A stretch of DNA of 64,000 nt, taken from positions 1 through 64,000 of IMG/VR virus record IMGVR_UViG_3300025668_000786; one strand, 5' to 3'. Both the position numbers and the translations under genes were made by a program. Every line of letters starts with the position of its first letter. The stretch's first letter is position 1. The notes beneath the pieces were generated by a model. It was not told the DNA's origin. It saw only the letters and a program-made list of their open reading frames with translations, and did no database searches. Positions 24,623-31,964 of this stretch are shown here, one piece after another. This DNA comes from a virus.

Positions 24623-25629
24623 TAGCATTTGGAACAAGACCTGAGTGGATTAAAATTAGACCTGTGGTAGAAGCCATACAGGGGAAGATCCCCCACAAGC
24701 TGCTATTTACCGGACAGCATACCGACTTAATAGACGAGGTAGCACAAGAGTTTACAAATATTACTCTTGAAATTGAAGACATGTGCAACGTCAGGCTTGA
24801 CTCTATTGTTGCGTCGATACTAAAACAAATTCCTTCTGATATGTATGGTGCTACACGACTAATGGTACAGGGGGATACCACGACTGTTTTTGCTGTAGCT
24901 TTAGCAGCTTTTCATAGACAAATACCTATAATTCATTTAGAGGCCGGGTTGCGCACCTGGGATAATAAGCAACCGTACCCAGAAGAATTCAATAGGCAGT
25001 CCGTTGCCTCAATGGCTAGTATACATTTATGTCCAACCAGCCTTTCGATGAAGAATCTACTAAGAGAAGAACGACATCATAATTCTGAAATTCACGTTGT
25101 TGGGAATACCGCTTTAGACAACTTAAGAAACCAACTTCCGAACCAAGACTATCAAGTTCTCATTACTTTACATAGACGCGAAAACCACAAGAATATTGCC
25201 GAATGGTTTAGTGTAATTAATAAGATAGCTGAAGAAAATACTGATTTGTTTTTTGTCCTACCGATCCACCCAAATCCAAATGTTTTAAAACATAGAGACA
25301 TACTAACAAACGTAGAAGTTTGCGATCCTCTGCCCCACCATTACTTATTGAAGCATCTTAAAGACTCAAGACTGGTAATAACCGACAGCGGTGGAATACA
25401 AGAAGAGGCCGCATACTTTCATAAGCCTTGCATAGTATGTCGAGAAAAAACAGAAAGGCTTGAGGGTGTGGGAGACTTTTCTTGGATATGCAAAAAGCCA
25501 TCAGAGCTAAACGGTTTGTTTGACCAACTTAAAAACACAAAAATAAACAAATCATGGCAATGTCCATATGGTGACGGATATGCTAGCGAAAAAATATTAA
25601 ACATCTTGGAAGCCCATCAGGTCAATTAA
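24613..25629 (+). CDS. wecB: UDP-N-acetylglucosamine 2-epimerase
   Basis: This 338-residue enzyme interconverts UDP-GlcNAc and UDP-ManNAc (non-hydrolysing), or in the NeuC subgroup yields free ManNAc, the precursor of sialic acid. Motifs: IAFGTRPEWIKIRPV at the N-terminus, VQGDTTTVFAVALAAF, IPIIHLEAGLRTWDNKQPYP followed by EEFNRQ, VITDSGGIQEEAAY and CREKTERLEGV. It is full length and should be active. ATG 24613 is preferred over GTG 24604 because it places MLLIAFGTRPE at the start. Together with the GT29 and cytidylyltransferase genes 19 kb upstream it could feed nonulosonic-acid synthesis, though no sialic acid synthase is in the window. Confidence 0.9.
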   Translation: MLLIAFGTRPEWIKIRPVVEAIQGKIPHKLLFTGQHTDLIDEVAQEFTNITLEIEDMCNVRLDSIVASILKQIPSDMYGATRLMVQGDTTTVFAVALAAFHRQIPIIHLEAGLRTWDNKQPYPEEFNRQSVASMASIHLCPTSLSMKNLLREERHHNSEIHVVGNTALDNLRNQLPNQDYQVLITLHRRENHKNIAEWFSVINKIAEENTDLFFVLPIHPNPNVLKHRDILTNVEVCDPLPHHYLLKHLKDSRLVITDSGGIQEEAAYFHKPCIVCREKTERLEGVGDFSWICKKPSELNGLFDQLKNTKINKSWQCPYGDGYASEKILNILEAHQVN

Positions 25630-25630
25630 C

Positions 25631-26437
25631 ATGAACGTAATACAGCAAAATATACTTTCTAAGTTTCATGATGGTGAATGCTGTCACTTCACAAAGTACG
25701 AATACTTGGAAGAAACTATTGACAAAATATCAAAAGGTGATAAACCTTGCGTACTCATTAGTGGAAATTCGGACTTTACACACACCCAAAGGATGGTAGA
25801 CTATGTAGCATCTAGTGTACCCCTTGTGAAAAAGTGGTTCGCTCAAAATTTAGATGCTGAACATGAAATCGCAGAAGCCATACCGCTAGGCATAACAAAC
25901 ACAGTCGAATGCAAAAGGGGCGAAAAGCACGGTGTGAAGAGGGTAGATAAAAAACACGTCGATAAATTAAAGTATATGAAAGGCACCAATGGAACGCCAA
26001 TCGAAAACGTTTATGCAAACTTCAATGTCAATACAAGCCCCGGTAGAAGGATACCTGTAGCTAAGATATGTCAAAACAGCAGTCATATAAATTCCCAAAT
26101 TGGCCCCACTCTGACTCTAGATGAGTATTTCGATAACTGTAGGCGGCACAAGATGACGGTCTGTCCAGAGGGAAACGGTTTTGACACCCATAGATTCTGG
26201 GAAACTCTTTATGTCAATAGAGTGCCCATCACATTAAGGATCAAAGCGATGAATCATTTCAAATCCTTACCAGTAGTTTGGCTAGATGAATGGGAACAAT
26301 TAGAAGATTTAGATTTTCTCACAGGTGAATACGACAAGGTTAAAGATAACAACAAAGACATGGCATATTTAAATTATTGGGAAGAAAAGATTGAAGGCTT
26401 AATAACGAAGATCAAACAGGAAGAAGTTTATGAATAA
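25631..26437 (+). CDS. Exostosin-like glycosyltransferase
   Basis: This 268-residue protein has KMTVCPEGNGFDTHRFWETL YVNRVPI-type sequence, the pattern of the donor-site region (cPeGnG.DthRfwEtl..g.iPi) found in exostosin-related and similar phage or algal-virus glycosyltransferases. CVLISGNSDFTHTQRMVDYV in the first half fits a Rossmann domain. ANFNVNTSPGRR follows as in the same group. It lies 1 nt after the epimerase and overlaps or abuts the fucose-synthase-like gene. The sugar donor is unknown. Confidence 0.62.
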   Translation: MNVIQQNILSKFHDGECCHFTKYEYLEETIDKISKGDKPCVLISGNSDFTHTQRMVDYVASSVPLVKKWFAQNLDAEHEIAEAIPLGITNTVECKRGEKHGVKRVDKKHVDKLKYMKGTNGTPIENVYANFNVNTSPGRRIPVAKICQNSSHINSQIGPTLTLDEYFDNCRRHKMTVCPEGNGFDTHRFWETLYVNRVPITLRIKAMNHFKSLPVVWLDEWEQLEDLDFLTGEYDKVKDNNKDMAYLNYWEEKIEGLITKIKQEEVYE

Positions 26438-26453
26438 CAAAAAGGACAACCCT

Positions 26454-27374
26454 ATGAAAGTTCTATTAACGGGGGCGACTGGTTTCCTAGGACAAAATTT
26501 AGAGCCGGTTTTGTCGAAAGATTATGAGGTGGTTGGGTATGGGTCCGAACCGTGGGATTTGAGAAAACAGTCTTTGGTTGAGTATATCGTTCAAAAAAAT
26601 AGGCCAGATGTTATTGTTCACGCTGCTGGTTCAGTTGGTGGCATTGGGGCGAATAAAGAAAATCCTGGTAAGTTTATGTATGAAAATCTTATCATGGGAA
26701 CTAATTTAATCCATCAGGCGATGAAGTACGGGGTTCCAAAGTTTGTTTTATTGGGAACGGTTTGTGCATATCCAAAACACACACCCGTTCCTTTTAAAGA
26801 AGAAGAGTTATGGAATGGATACCCAGAAGAAACAAATGCCCCTTATGGTATCGCCAAAAAAACCCTCATGAGACTCGTAGAGGCTTATCACGAACAGTAT
26901 GACTTTAATGGTATTAATCTAGTTCCCGTTAATATGTACGGACCTCACGACCATTTCAATCTGACTTCTAGTCATGTAATCCCAGCCCTGATACTAAAGT
27001 TCGACGAGGCAATCAAATCTGGGAAAGATGTTACCCTGTGGGGTACGGGTGAAGCGTCTCGTGAATTTTTATACGCTCCAGACTGTGCCGAGGCAATTAA
27101 GTTAGCAATACAAAAAGACGTTGGGCCAGAACCGATAAACATTGGGACGGGTAAAGAAATTAAGATTATCGATCTTGCTGAGACAATAGCCGACCTTATG
27201 AGTTTTAATGGAACTATTTTCTTTGATAGCTCTAAACCTGACGGACAGCCTCGCCGCTGCTTAGACACGACTAGAGCCAAAGAAAGATTAGGGTTCGAGG
27301 CTACGACAGACTTAGAAACCGGGCTTAAGAGTACTATAGAATGGTTTTGGAAGCAAGTTATAAGGGGCGTATAA
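26454..27374 (+). CDS. fcl: GDP-L-fucose synthase-like NAD(P)-dependent epimerase/reductase
   Basis: This 306-residue short-chain dehydrogenase begins with KVLLTGATGFLG (NADP-binding G7-x2-G10-x2-G13). VGGIGANKENPGKFMYENLI, TVCAYPKHTPVPFKEEELWN and NAPYGIAKK (catalytic YxxxK) match GDP-L-fucose synthase, which makes GDP-fucose from GDP-4-keto-6-deoxymannose; WGTGEASREFLYAPDCAEAI is also characteristic. An in-frame ATG at 26430 overlaps the previous stop and would add 8 residues; I favour 26454, which has AAAGGA nearby and matches the family start. No GDP-mannose dehydratase is present in the window, so that step may come from the host. Confidence 0.88.
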   Translation: MKVLLTGATGFLGQNLEPVLSKDYEVVGYGSEPWDLRKQSLVEYIVQKNRPDVIVHAAGSVGGIGANKENPGKFMYENLIMGTNLIHQAMKYGVPKFVLLGTVCAYPKHTPVPFKEEELWNGYPEETNAPYGIAKKTLMRLVEAYHEQYDFNGINLVPVNMYGPHDHFNLTSSHVIPALILKFDEAIKSGKDVTLWGTGEASREFLYAPDCAEAIKLAIQKDVGPEPINIGTGKEIKIIDLAETIADLMSFNGTIFFDSSKPDGQPRRCLDTTRAKERLGFEATTDLETGLKSTIEWFWKQVIRGV

Positions 27375-27375
27375 T

Positions 27376-27801
27376 ATGAAATATGGATTTGTAGCAAGCT
27401 GTTTTGACATCCTACATCCAGGATACATACGTATGTTGATAGACGCAAAAGATCAATGCGACTATTTGATAGTTGGATTACAGGACGACCCATCCGTCGA
27501 GAGGCCAGGAATAAAAAACGCGCCTATTTTTCCTTTCCAAGATAGGTTTATGATAATGTCTTCGATAGTATATGTAGATGAAATAAGACGCTACAATTCC
27601 GAAAATGAACTTTATCAATTGTTACAGGGGCTAATTTCTGAAAAAAAGATAGATGTCAGGATACTCGGAACAGACTATGTTGGAAAAAGATTTACGGGGG
27701 ACGATTTAAACATACCGTTACACTTTCACGAAAGAGACCACTCTTGGTCAAGCAGTGAAACAAGAAAAATAATCATAGACAGAGCAAAGGAGAACGTATG
27801 A
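27376..27801 (+). CDS. Cytidylyltransferase-like nucleotidyltransferase (TagD/RfaE type)
   Basis: This 141-residue protein has the HIGH-superfamily layout: FVASCFDILHPGYIRMLIDA at the N-terminus (HPGY in place of HxGH) and HSWSSSETRKIIIDRAK at the C-terminus (in place of ISTTxI). Related enzymes make CDP-glycerol or ADP-heptose-type donors. The second histidine is replaced by tyrosine, so activity is plausible but not certain. LGTDYVGKRFTGDD fits the strand before the C-terminal signature. It follows the fcl gene by 1 nt and overlaps the next gene by 4 nt. Confidence 0.72.
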   Translation: MKYGFVASCFDILHPGYIRMLIDAKDQCDYLIVGLQDDPSVERPGIKNAPIFPFQDRFMIMSSIVYVDEIRRYNSENELYQLLQGLISEKKIDVRILGTDYVGKRFTGDDLNIPLHFHERDHSWSSSETRKIIIDRAKENV

Positions 27802-28229
27802 ATATTGGATTTTACATAGACAGCCTAAAGGGCGAACCAGAGACAATCGCCCTCTATAAGGGGCTAAATAAACTAGCAGATAGCGGCGAAGCGGATGACA
27901 TAAGTCTGTTTTACAATCAGGTAGAATTTAACCCAGAACAGCCAAAGTTTGGACTGTTCAACGCTGCCGAAGCCTGGTGCTTTACAGGTACATTAATTGC
28001 CAACAGCCTTAGAAACGCAAAGATGGCAGCGAATATGATAAACAAGTTCAAGCTATTCTATCTTTACAACAAAGGAGATAAGAATGTCTTTGATTTGATA
28101 TCCTTGCCACACCACGTCCCGGTTCTGGCAAACACAAAAGAAGAAGCCGAATATATTTATCGAGTATCAGGCAAACCAGTCCACTCAGTCGTTAATAATA
28201 TAGAAGAAATCATAGAGGCCGTCAAATGA
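27798..28229 (+). CDS. Small Rossmann-like protein of unknown function
   Basis: This 143-residue protein starts NIGFYIDSLKGEPETIALYK, followed by ADDISLFYN and AWCFTGTLIANSLRNAKMAA. Alternating strands and helices suggest a single alpha/beta domain, perhaps like the N-terminal half of a GT-B enzyme. HHVPVLANTKEEAEYIYRVS, then a helix to the end, completes it. No catalytic motif is seen. The AAAGGAG ribosome site is good (5 nt before the ATG). It is the last gene of the glycan island before the nuclease. Confidence 0.5.
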   Translation: MNIGFYIDSLKGEPETIALYKGLNKLADSGEADDISLFYNQVEFNPEQPKFGLFNAAEAWCFTGTLIANSLRNAKMAANMINKFKLFYLYNKGDKNVFDLISLPHHVPVLANTKEEAEYIYRVSGKPVHSVVNNIEEIIEAVK

Positions 28230-28999
28230 ACGATTTAGAACAAACAGTAATATCTATGTACGACGATCAGGATCTCAGTACGTATCAGATAGCAAAAGAA
28301 CTAAAAACCTATCCCAACAAGATACGGCGAATCCTTATAAAGCACGGCAAGGAACTAAAGTCTAAGAGTGAGGCCCAGAAGGTTGCCCTCAAGACCGGCA
28401 GATCTAAACATCCCACAGAGGGTAGAGAGCGATCCCACGTAGAAAAGCTCAACATCAGCAAGTCCATGTCAAGCTACTGGGACGAGATGGACGAATCTGA
28501 CAGAGAAGCAAGGGTTGAAGACTCTAAGGAACGCTGGGCAAAGATGGACCCAAACAAGAGAAAAGAAATGCAGGCTTTAGCCATCGAGGGTATTCGTCGC
28601 GCATCTACAGAAGGGTCAAAAATCGAAAACTTTGTAGTCAAAACCGTATCAGGAGGCGGCTACAGGGTACAGTTCCATAAAAAGGATCTAATTCCGAACC
28701 AAAATCTCGAAATAGATCTGTATATTCCCTCTCTAAAGACTATAATAGAGGTAGACGGTCCCTCTCACTTCCTGCCCGTTTGGGGGGAAGACCGCTTGAA
28801 AAAACAGATGAAGGCTGACCTAGACAAGAATGGTCTAATCCTAGCTAAAGGGTTTGTCATGATTAGGATAAAAGCCCTAAAAACACGACTTTCCCTTGTA
28901 GACGAGGAGGATTTAAAGGATCTTGTATTGAAACATTTGAATCGTATTGAAAGTAAATTTCCAAAAGAATCAGAAAGGTACATTGAGGTAGAATTATGA
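28226..28999 (+). CDS. Endonuclease with HTH N-terminus and PD-(D/E)XK-like (DUF559/Vsr-type) C-terminus
   Basis: This 257-residue protein starts with a helix-turn-helix (STYQIAKELKTYPNKIRRIL, residues about 18-37). A charged helical middle with short repeat-like blocks (RERSHVEKLNISKSMSSYW, ERWAKMDPNKRKEMQALA) resembles DNA-binding modules of homing endonucleases. The catalytic-looking part is LEIDLYIPSLKTIIEVDG, then PSH and a basic helix, as in Vsr/DUF559 nucleases. It could be a free-standing homing endonuclease or a recombination nuclease. It sits at the boundary between the glycan island and recombination genes. Confidence 0.68.
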   Translation: MNDLEQTVISMYDDQDLSTYQIAKELKTYPNKIRRILIKHGKELKSKSEAQKVALKTGRSKHPTEGRERSHVEKLNISKSMSSYWDEMDESDREARVEDSKERWAKMDPNKRKEMQALAIEGIRRASTEGSKIENFVVKTVSGGGYRVQFHKKDLIPNQNLEIDLYIPSLKTIIEVDGPSHFLPVWGEDRLKKQMKADLDKNGLILAKGFVMIRIKALKTRLSLVDEEDLKDLVLKHLNRIESKFPKESERYIEVEL

Positions 29000-29763
29000 A
29001 TGATTTGTTTAGTGATGTTGAGCTTGAAGAAGAGGTTTCCCTTCAGTCTCCAGTGGATGGAAACTATGGCACTAAAGATGTTGTCGTGGGCGCCACACCA
29101 GAGATTACGGACCCAGAATGGAATGATTATGTAATATCCTTGTTTCAGGATAATGAACTTATGGACGGTATGCCTCTGGCCGCAGGTTTACGGCGAGTGG
29201 CAGAACTTGTGCTTGGACCAATTGTATTCAGCGGTCCTGTACAAGTGTTCCCTCCAGCTAACGACAACGCACACGGCAGAGCCACCGTAGTGTTCAAAGT
29301 GGAGTTCAAAAGCGGTATGTGTTACTCTGAGGTGGCAGACTGCTGGGAGGGCAATACAGACGATGCCTTCTGTGCCTATGCGGTTGCTACAGCTAGTACA
29401 AGGGCAGAGGCTCGCGCTCTAAGAAAAGCCCTTAGACTGCGTGCTGTGGCCGCTGAGGAGATCACCAAAAAGAACACGGCTCAGATAGTTAGAGACATCA
29501 GTAAGTCCCAGGGTGCAGACAAAACAGGAGGTGAGTATGAAGATTCAGCAAGAATGAGTGATGCACAAGCTAACTTTATCAGTGTGAAGTGCAGGCAGTT
29601 AAATGTCAACGCAAAAACCCTCATTGGGGAGGTTTTAAAGGTCAAAGGGAAGGTAACAAAGAAGAAGGCGAGTGAAGCAATCGAGGTGCTAAACAAGTAC
29701 CAGAGAGAGCCGGTTAATATTCCAAGTTCAGTTCTAGGTTATGTAGAGGAGTGGCAGTCTTGA
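28996..29763 (+). CDS. Putative single-strand annealing protein (Rad52/Sak-like)
   Basis: This 255-residue protein has a single-domain core: GLRRVAELVLGPIVFSGPVQ, TVVFKVEFKSGMCYSEVADC and AYAVATASTRAEARALRKAL. The last segment resembles the '...A.T.AegRALRkAL' helix of Rad52/Sak-type annealing proteins. The C-terminal part (SDAQANFISVKCRQLNV and so on) looks like the small helical domain found at the end of several phage recombination proteins. The role would be pairing of single strands during recombination-dependent replication. The call rests on short similarities and context (nuclease before it), so it is tentative. Confidence 0.42.
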   Translation: MNDLFSDVELEEEVSLQSPVDGNYGTKDVVVGATPEITDPEWNDYVISLFQDNELMDGMPLAAGLRRVAELVLGPIVFSGPVQVFPPANDNAHGRATVVFKVEFKSGMCYSEVADCWEGNTDDAFCAYAVATASTRAEARALRKALRLRAVAAEEITKKNTAQIVRDISKSQGADKTGGEYEDSARMSDAQANFISVKCRQLNVNAKTLIGEVLKVKGKVTKKKASEAIEVLNKYQREPVNIPSSVLGYVEEWQS

Positions 29764-30095
29764 AAATCACATATACGACTAAAAATGGCAGAATTTCCGC
29801 AGAAATAGAGGGAGAATCGCAAAGAGACCTGTTCGAGAACGTGAACAAGTTCCAAGACGTTTTCGAAGAACTCAACTGCGGCAAGTGTGGCTCTGACGAT
29901 GTTAGATTTGTCGTCAGAAACGTGGATGACAACCTTTACTACGAATTAAGATGTAAGGGTTGTGGTGGTCGCCTTAACTTTGGAGCGAATAAGTCAGGAG
30001 GTGGTTTATTTCCCAAGCGAAAGGATGGAGAGGGTAACTGGCTACCCGATAACGGTTGGGTAAAATGGAACCCTAAGACAGAGAAGAATGAATAG
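29760..30095 (+). CDS. Small zinc-ribbon protein
   Basis: This 111-residue protein has a clear four-cysteine ribbon: CGKCGSDDVRF and LRCKGCGGRLNFG (C-x2-C, about 26 residues, C-x2-C), likely binding zinc. The N-terminal beta-rich part (KITYTTKNGRISAEIEGESQ) and the C-terminus (GWVKWNPKTEKNE) are not recognised. The best start is TTG at 29760, overlapping the previous stop as TTGA, with GAGGAG at 29746-29751; an in-frame GTG at 29751 lies inside that ribosome site. It is the last gene of the plus-strand operon. It may bind DNA or RNA, but nothing proves it. Confidence 0.65.
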   Translation: MKITYTTKNGRISAEIEGESQRDLFENVNKFQDVFEELNCGKCGSDDVRFVVRNVDDNLYYELRCKGCGGRLNFGANKSGGGLFPKRKDGEGNWLPDNGWVKWNPKTEKNE

Positions 30096-30099
30096 GTAT

Positions 30100-30150
30100 T
30101 GAGATTCAAATTGTCATCTAAGCTAGACTTAGATTCACGTCATCATCTCA
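30100..30150 (+). promoter_or_regulatory. Nested-hairpin element, copy 3 (before the final terminator)
   Basis: The outer stem is TGAGAT (30100-30105) with ATCTCA (30145-30150), probably extended by GGT (30095-30097) with ACC (30152-30154). The inner hairpin is ATCTAAG (30116-30122) with CTTAGAT (30128-30134), loop CTAGA. The two strands between the stems are again 10 nt each: TCAAATTGTC and TCACGTCATC. It lies between the last plus-strand stop codon and the terminator at 30157, so here it cannot be a leader for a plus-strand gene in this window. Confidence 0.62.
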
Positions 30151-30156
30151 GACCTG

Positions 30157-30180
30157 GGGGGCAGAAATGCCCCCTTTTTT
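30157..30180 (+). terminator. Rho-independent terminator of plus-strand operon
   Basis: A perfect GC stem, GGGGGC (30157-30162) with GCCCCC (30169-30174), has a 6-nt loop and is followed by TTTTTT (30175-30180). The opposite strand has no T-run after the stem, so it stops only plus-strand transcripts. The T-run overlaps the stop codon of the convergent minus-strand gene. Confidence 0.9.
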
Positions 30181-30622
30181 ATTTCTTCTTCTCTAACTCC
30201 AATTCCTTTATCTTTTTCAATAAATCTTCGTATTTATGGTCCTGGTCCTCTACTTTTTCCTCTATAACGGCCTCGTCTCCTGTTATAGAATCGACAACGG
30301 CGCTACCTCCTACGCTTCCTCCCATTACCATAGCTATACCGGCTAGCAAAGTCTTAGGGCTTAGCATTTTGAGCATCTTCTTAGCAGACTCTACGTCTTC
30401 TTGGAGGTCTTCCACGGACACGAGACGAGCCTTAAGCTCAGAAACTTTGCACTTTAGCTCATCCAGCTCAATGCGTATTTTGACAACATCATCAGAGGAC
30501 TCTTGATTTTTGTCGATTTTATCTTCAAGGCTTCGACAAAAAGTTTCTAATTTTGCAATTCCAATAGCAAGCGAAGTGGGATCATTTGGATCACCGCTCC
30601 ATCCTAATGTGGACCCGCTCAT
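30179..30622 (-). CDS. Coiled-coil membrane protein (possible holin or spanin-like)
   Basis: This 147-residue protein has an acidic coiled coil (about residues 22-88, SLEDKIDKNQESSDDVVKIR and onward), then a glycine-rich hydrophobic stretch (LSPKTLLAGIAMVMGGSVGG, about 89-110), then a second charged coil ending in KELELEKKK. A coil plus one membrane helix is the plan of XhlA-like or holin-type lysis proteins, but the double coil is not standard. It is the last gene of the minus-strand tail module in this window. Its ATG and ribosome site lie in a hairpin (30621-30656), so its translation may be restrained. Confidence 0.5.
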   Translation of the reverse strand: MSGSTLGWSGDPNDPTSLAIGIAKLETFCRSLEDKIDKNQESSDDVVKIRIELDELKCKVSELKARLVSVEDLQEDVESAKKMLKMLSPKTLLAGIAMVMGGSVGGSAVVDSITGDEAVIEEKVEDQDHKYEDLLKKIKELELEKKK

Positions 30623-30656
30623 AGGACACCTCCTTTAAAAGTGATAAATGTCCTAT
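30621..30656 (-). promoter_or_regulatory. Start-codon hairpin of the coiled-coil membrane protein gene
   Basis: On the minus strand an 8-bp stem, ATAGGACA (30656-30649) with TGTCCTAT (30628-30621), encloses a 20-nt loop. The loop contains AAAGGAGG (30636-30629), the Shine-Dalgarno sequence, and the last two bases of the stem are the AT of the ATG start. Such a hairpin presents the ribosome site in a loop and hides the start codon, a layout suited to translational control. It might also be part of a regulator-binding site. Confidence 0.6.
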
Positions 30657-30658
30657 CG

Positions 30659-30687
30659 AAAAGGGGTGGACGATTCCACCCCCTTTT
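30659..30687 (-). terminator. Hairpin terminator between two minus-strand genes
   Basis: GGGGTGGA (30663-30670) pairs with TCCACCCC (30675-30682), loop CGAT. AAAA on one side and TTTT on the other flank the stem, so it can work in either direction. It lies downstream of the 30721-31161 gene and upstream of the coiled-coil gene. It probably ends most minus-strand transcripts there. Confidence 0.75.
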
Positions 30688-30720
30688 GATTTGATCCAAA
30701 GGTCTAAGCTAATTGTACTT

Positions 30721-31161
30721 TTAAGCAGGGTCATAAAGAACAGAAACGGTAAGCGTACCCGTAGTACCAGGAGTCTGGCCAGCATCAGGCACTAATAAGA
30801 GCATATCGGTAGCGTCCACCATCGGGTTTGCAGTACCAGGAGGGAAACTAGTGCCACCGTTATAAGACCAAACATACGGCTCTCCATCGACCAAAGCTTT
30901 CATTGTGGAAGCACCGTCTACTCCACCCTTAAGAGTACCATTATAACCGTCAAGTCTTAAATAAACAGATTTTGCCTTTGCCTTGTCAGTAAATTCAAAG
31001 TACTCCAAGGTAAGAGGAGTCTCTGTAGGGGTGCCTAAGACATACTCTTCAGATACGTTCATTTCTGCGGAATCTGTCTCAGTTTTGCTGATTGTTTTGA
31101 CTTTCTTTTCTCCACCAGAGTTGTAAGTATATCTAAGTTCATTAGTATGTGATAATGACAT
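30721..31161 (-). CDS. Small structural protein, beta-rich
   Basis: This 146-residue protein is rich in Thr, Gly and short beta strands (TISKTETDSAEMNVSEEYVL, SVYLRLDGYNGTLKGGVDGA, GTLTVSVLYDPA), typical of tail-tip or head-decoration proteins, but I do not recognise a family. An upstream in-frame ATG at 31176 would add five residues; 31161 is preferred because GGAG (31174-31171) then lies 9 nt ahead. It is followed by a terminator hairpin, so it may be the end of a strongly expressed transcript, as is common for abundant virion proteins. Confidence 0.6.
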   Translation of the reverse strand: MSLSHTNELRYTYNSGGEKKVKTISKTETDSAEMNVSEEYVLGTPTETPLTLEYFEFTDKAKAKSVYLRLDGYNGTLKGGVDGASTMKALVDGEPYVWSYNGGTSFPPGTANPMVDATDMLLLVPDAGQTPGTTGTLTVSVLYDPA

Positions 31162-31216
31162 TATTTGCATCTCCATTAAAAGTGTAAAAGGTTGAACTAA
31201 CTACTATAGAGTGGTA

Positions 31217-31921
31217 TTACAGGTATTCGCAGGTAAAATAAAGTCCATAGTCTGTTTTGCTCCCAATGCTATCTGGCTCTGCTGACATGGCTACATACCA
31301 GTCGTGCCGTTGTGTCACATGGGCCGCACCATCCGTAGTCAAAACCCCCGTTTTGCCCTGATCGGACTGTACGGCGTTTGTACCACTTGTACCTGGAGAG
31401 TTTGTAAAGGTCGTATTGAACATCGTATCGCCAGGGTCATACTCTTTCCAGCCGTGACTATCAACTTCTCCACGATTTACCAATACGTTAGTGTCAGTTT
31501 CAGCGCCATCGGGGTGTCTAACTTCGTAAACATAGGTTGTGACACCGCTGGCCTGTTTGTTTATGTCGTTTCTGTCGAAAATTCTTAGTTTACAGTTTTG
31601 AACTCTTACCTCATCCTCGTGAGTAAACCTAATATTAAGAGGGGCGTAGTAGTTTGGAATCTTCTCATTATCAATTTCTGTATTTCCATTATGAGAAACT
31701 CCGCTGACTGAAGCCCATTTTGTATTTTGTAGCTTAATACCCTGGACCGTTCCGTTTGAGTTGGTCAAAAATGTGCTATCTTGCCTCTGTCCCACAGGAA
31801 CAGAAATGCCAAACCCAGCACCGTAAAATCCTATTCCAGACCCTAAATCGTGTCGTATGAGGGTAGGATTATCGCCAGTTGCAGCGATTTCTAGGTTTGC
31901 ATAAAATTTTATATCAGCCAT
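31217..31921 (-). CDS. Phage structural protein, beta-rich, 234 residues
   Basis: The sequence (MADIKFYANLEIAATGDNPT, IKLQNTKWASVSGVSHNGNT, IRFTHEDEVRVQNCKLRIF, and YVAMSAEPDSIGSKTDYGLY near the end) is a beta-sandwich-like virion protein without catalytic motifs. TVYVYE-type strands followed by GWKEYDPGD fit tail-tip or fibre proteins. AGGAGA is about 6 nt before the ATG. It is placed after the large baseplate-like genes, so a distal tail or fibre role is likely. Family unknown. Confidence 0.6.
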   Translation of the reverse strand: MADIKFYANLEIAATGDNPTLIRHDLGSGIGFYGAGFGISVPVGQRQDSTFLTNSNGTVQGIKLQNTKWASVSGVSHNGNTEIDNEKIPNYYAPLNIRFTHEDEVRVQNCKLRIFDRNDINKQASGVTTYVYEVRHPDGAETDTNVLVNRGEVDSHGWKEYDPGDTMFNTTFTNSPGTSGTNAVQSDQGKTGVLTTDGAAHVTQRHDWYVAMSAEPDSIGSKTDYGLYFTCEYL

Positions 31922-31964
31922 TTTTATCTCCTATTTAAAGAGTTCTACTTTATTATACACAAAA

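Noticed and set aside
28226-28999. Classical GIY-YIG or HNH homing endonuclease
   Set aside because: Neither the GIY...YIG pair nor an H-N-H metal site is visible; the LEIDLYIP...EVDG stretch fits a Vsr/DUF559-type fold better.
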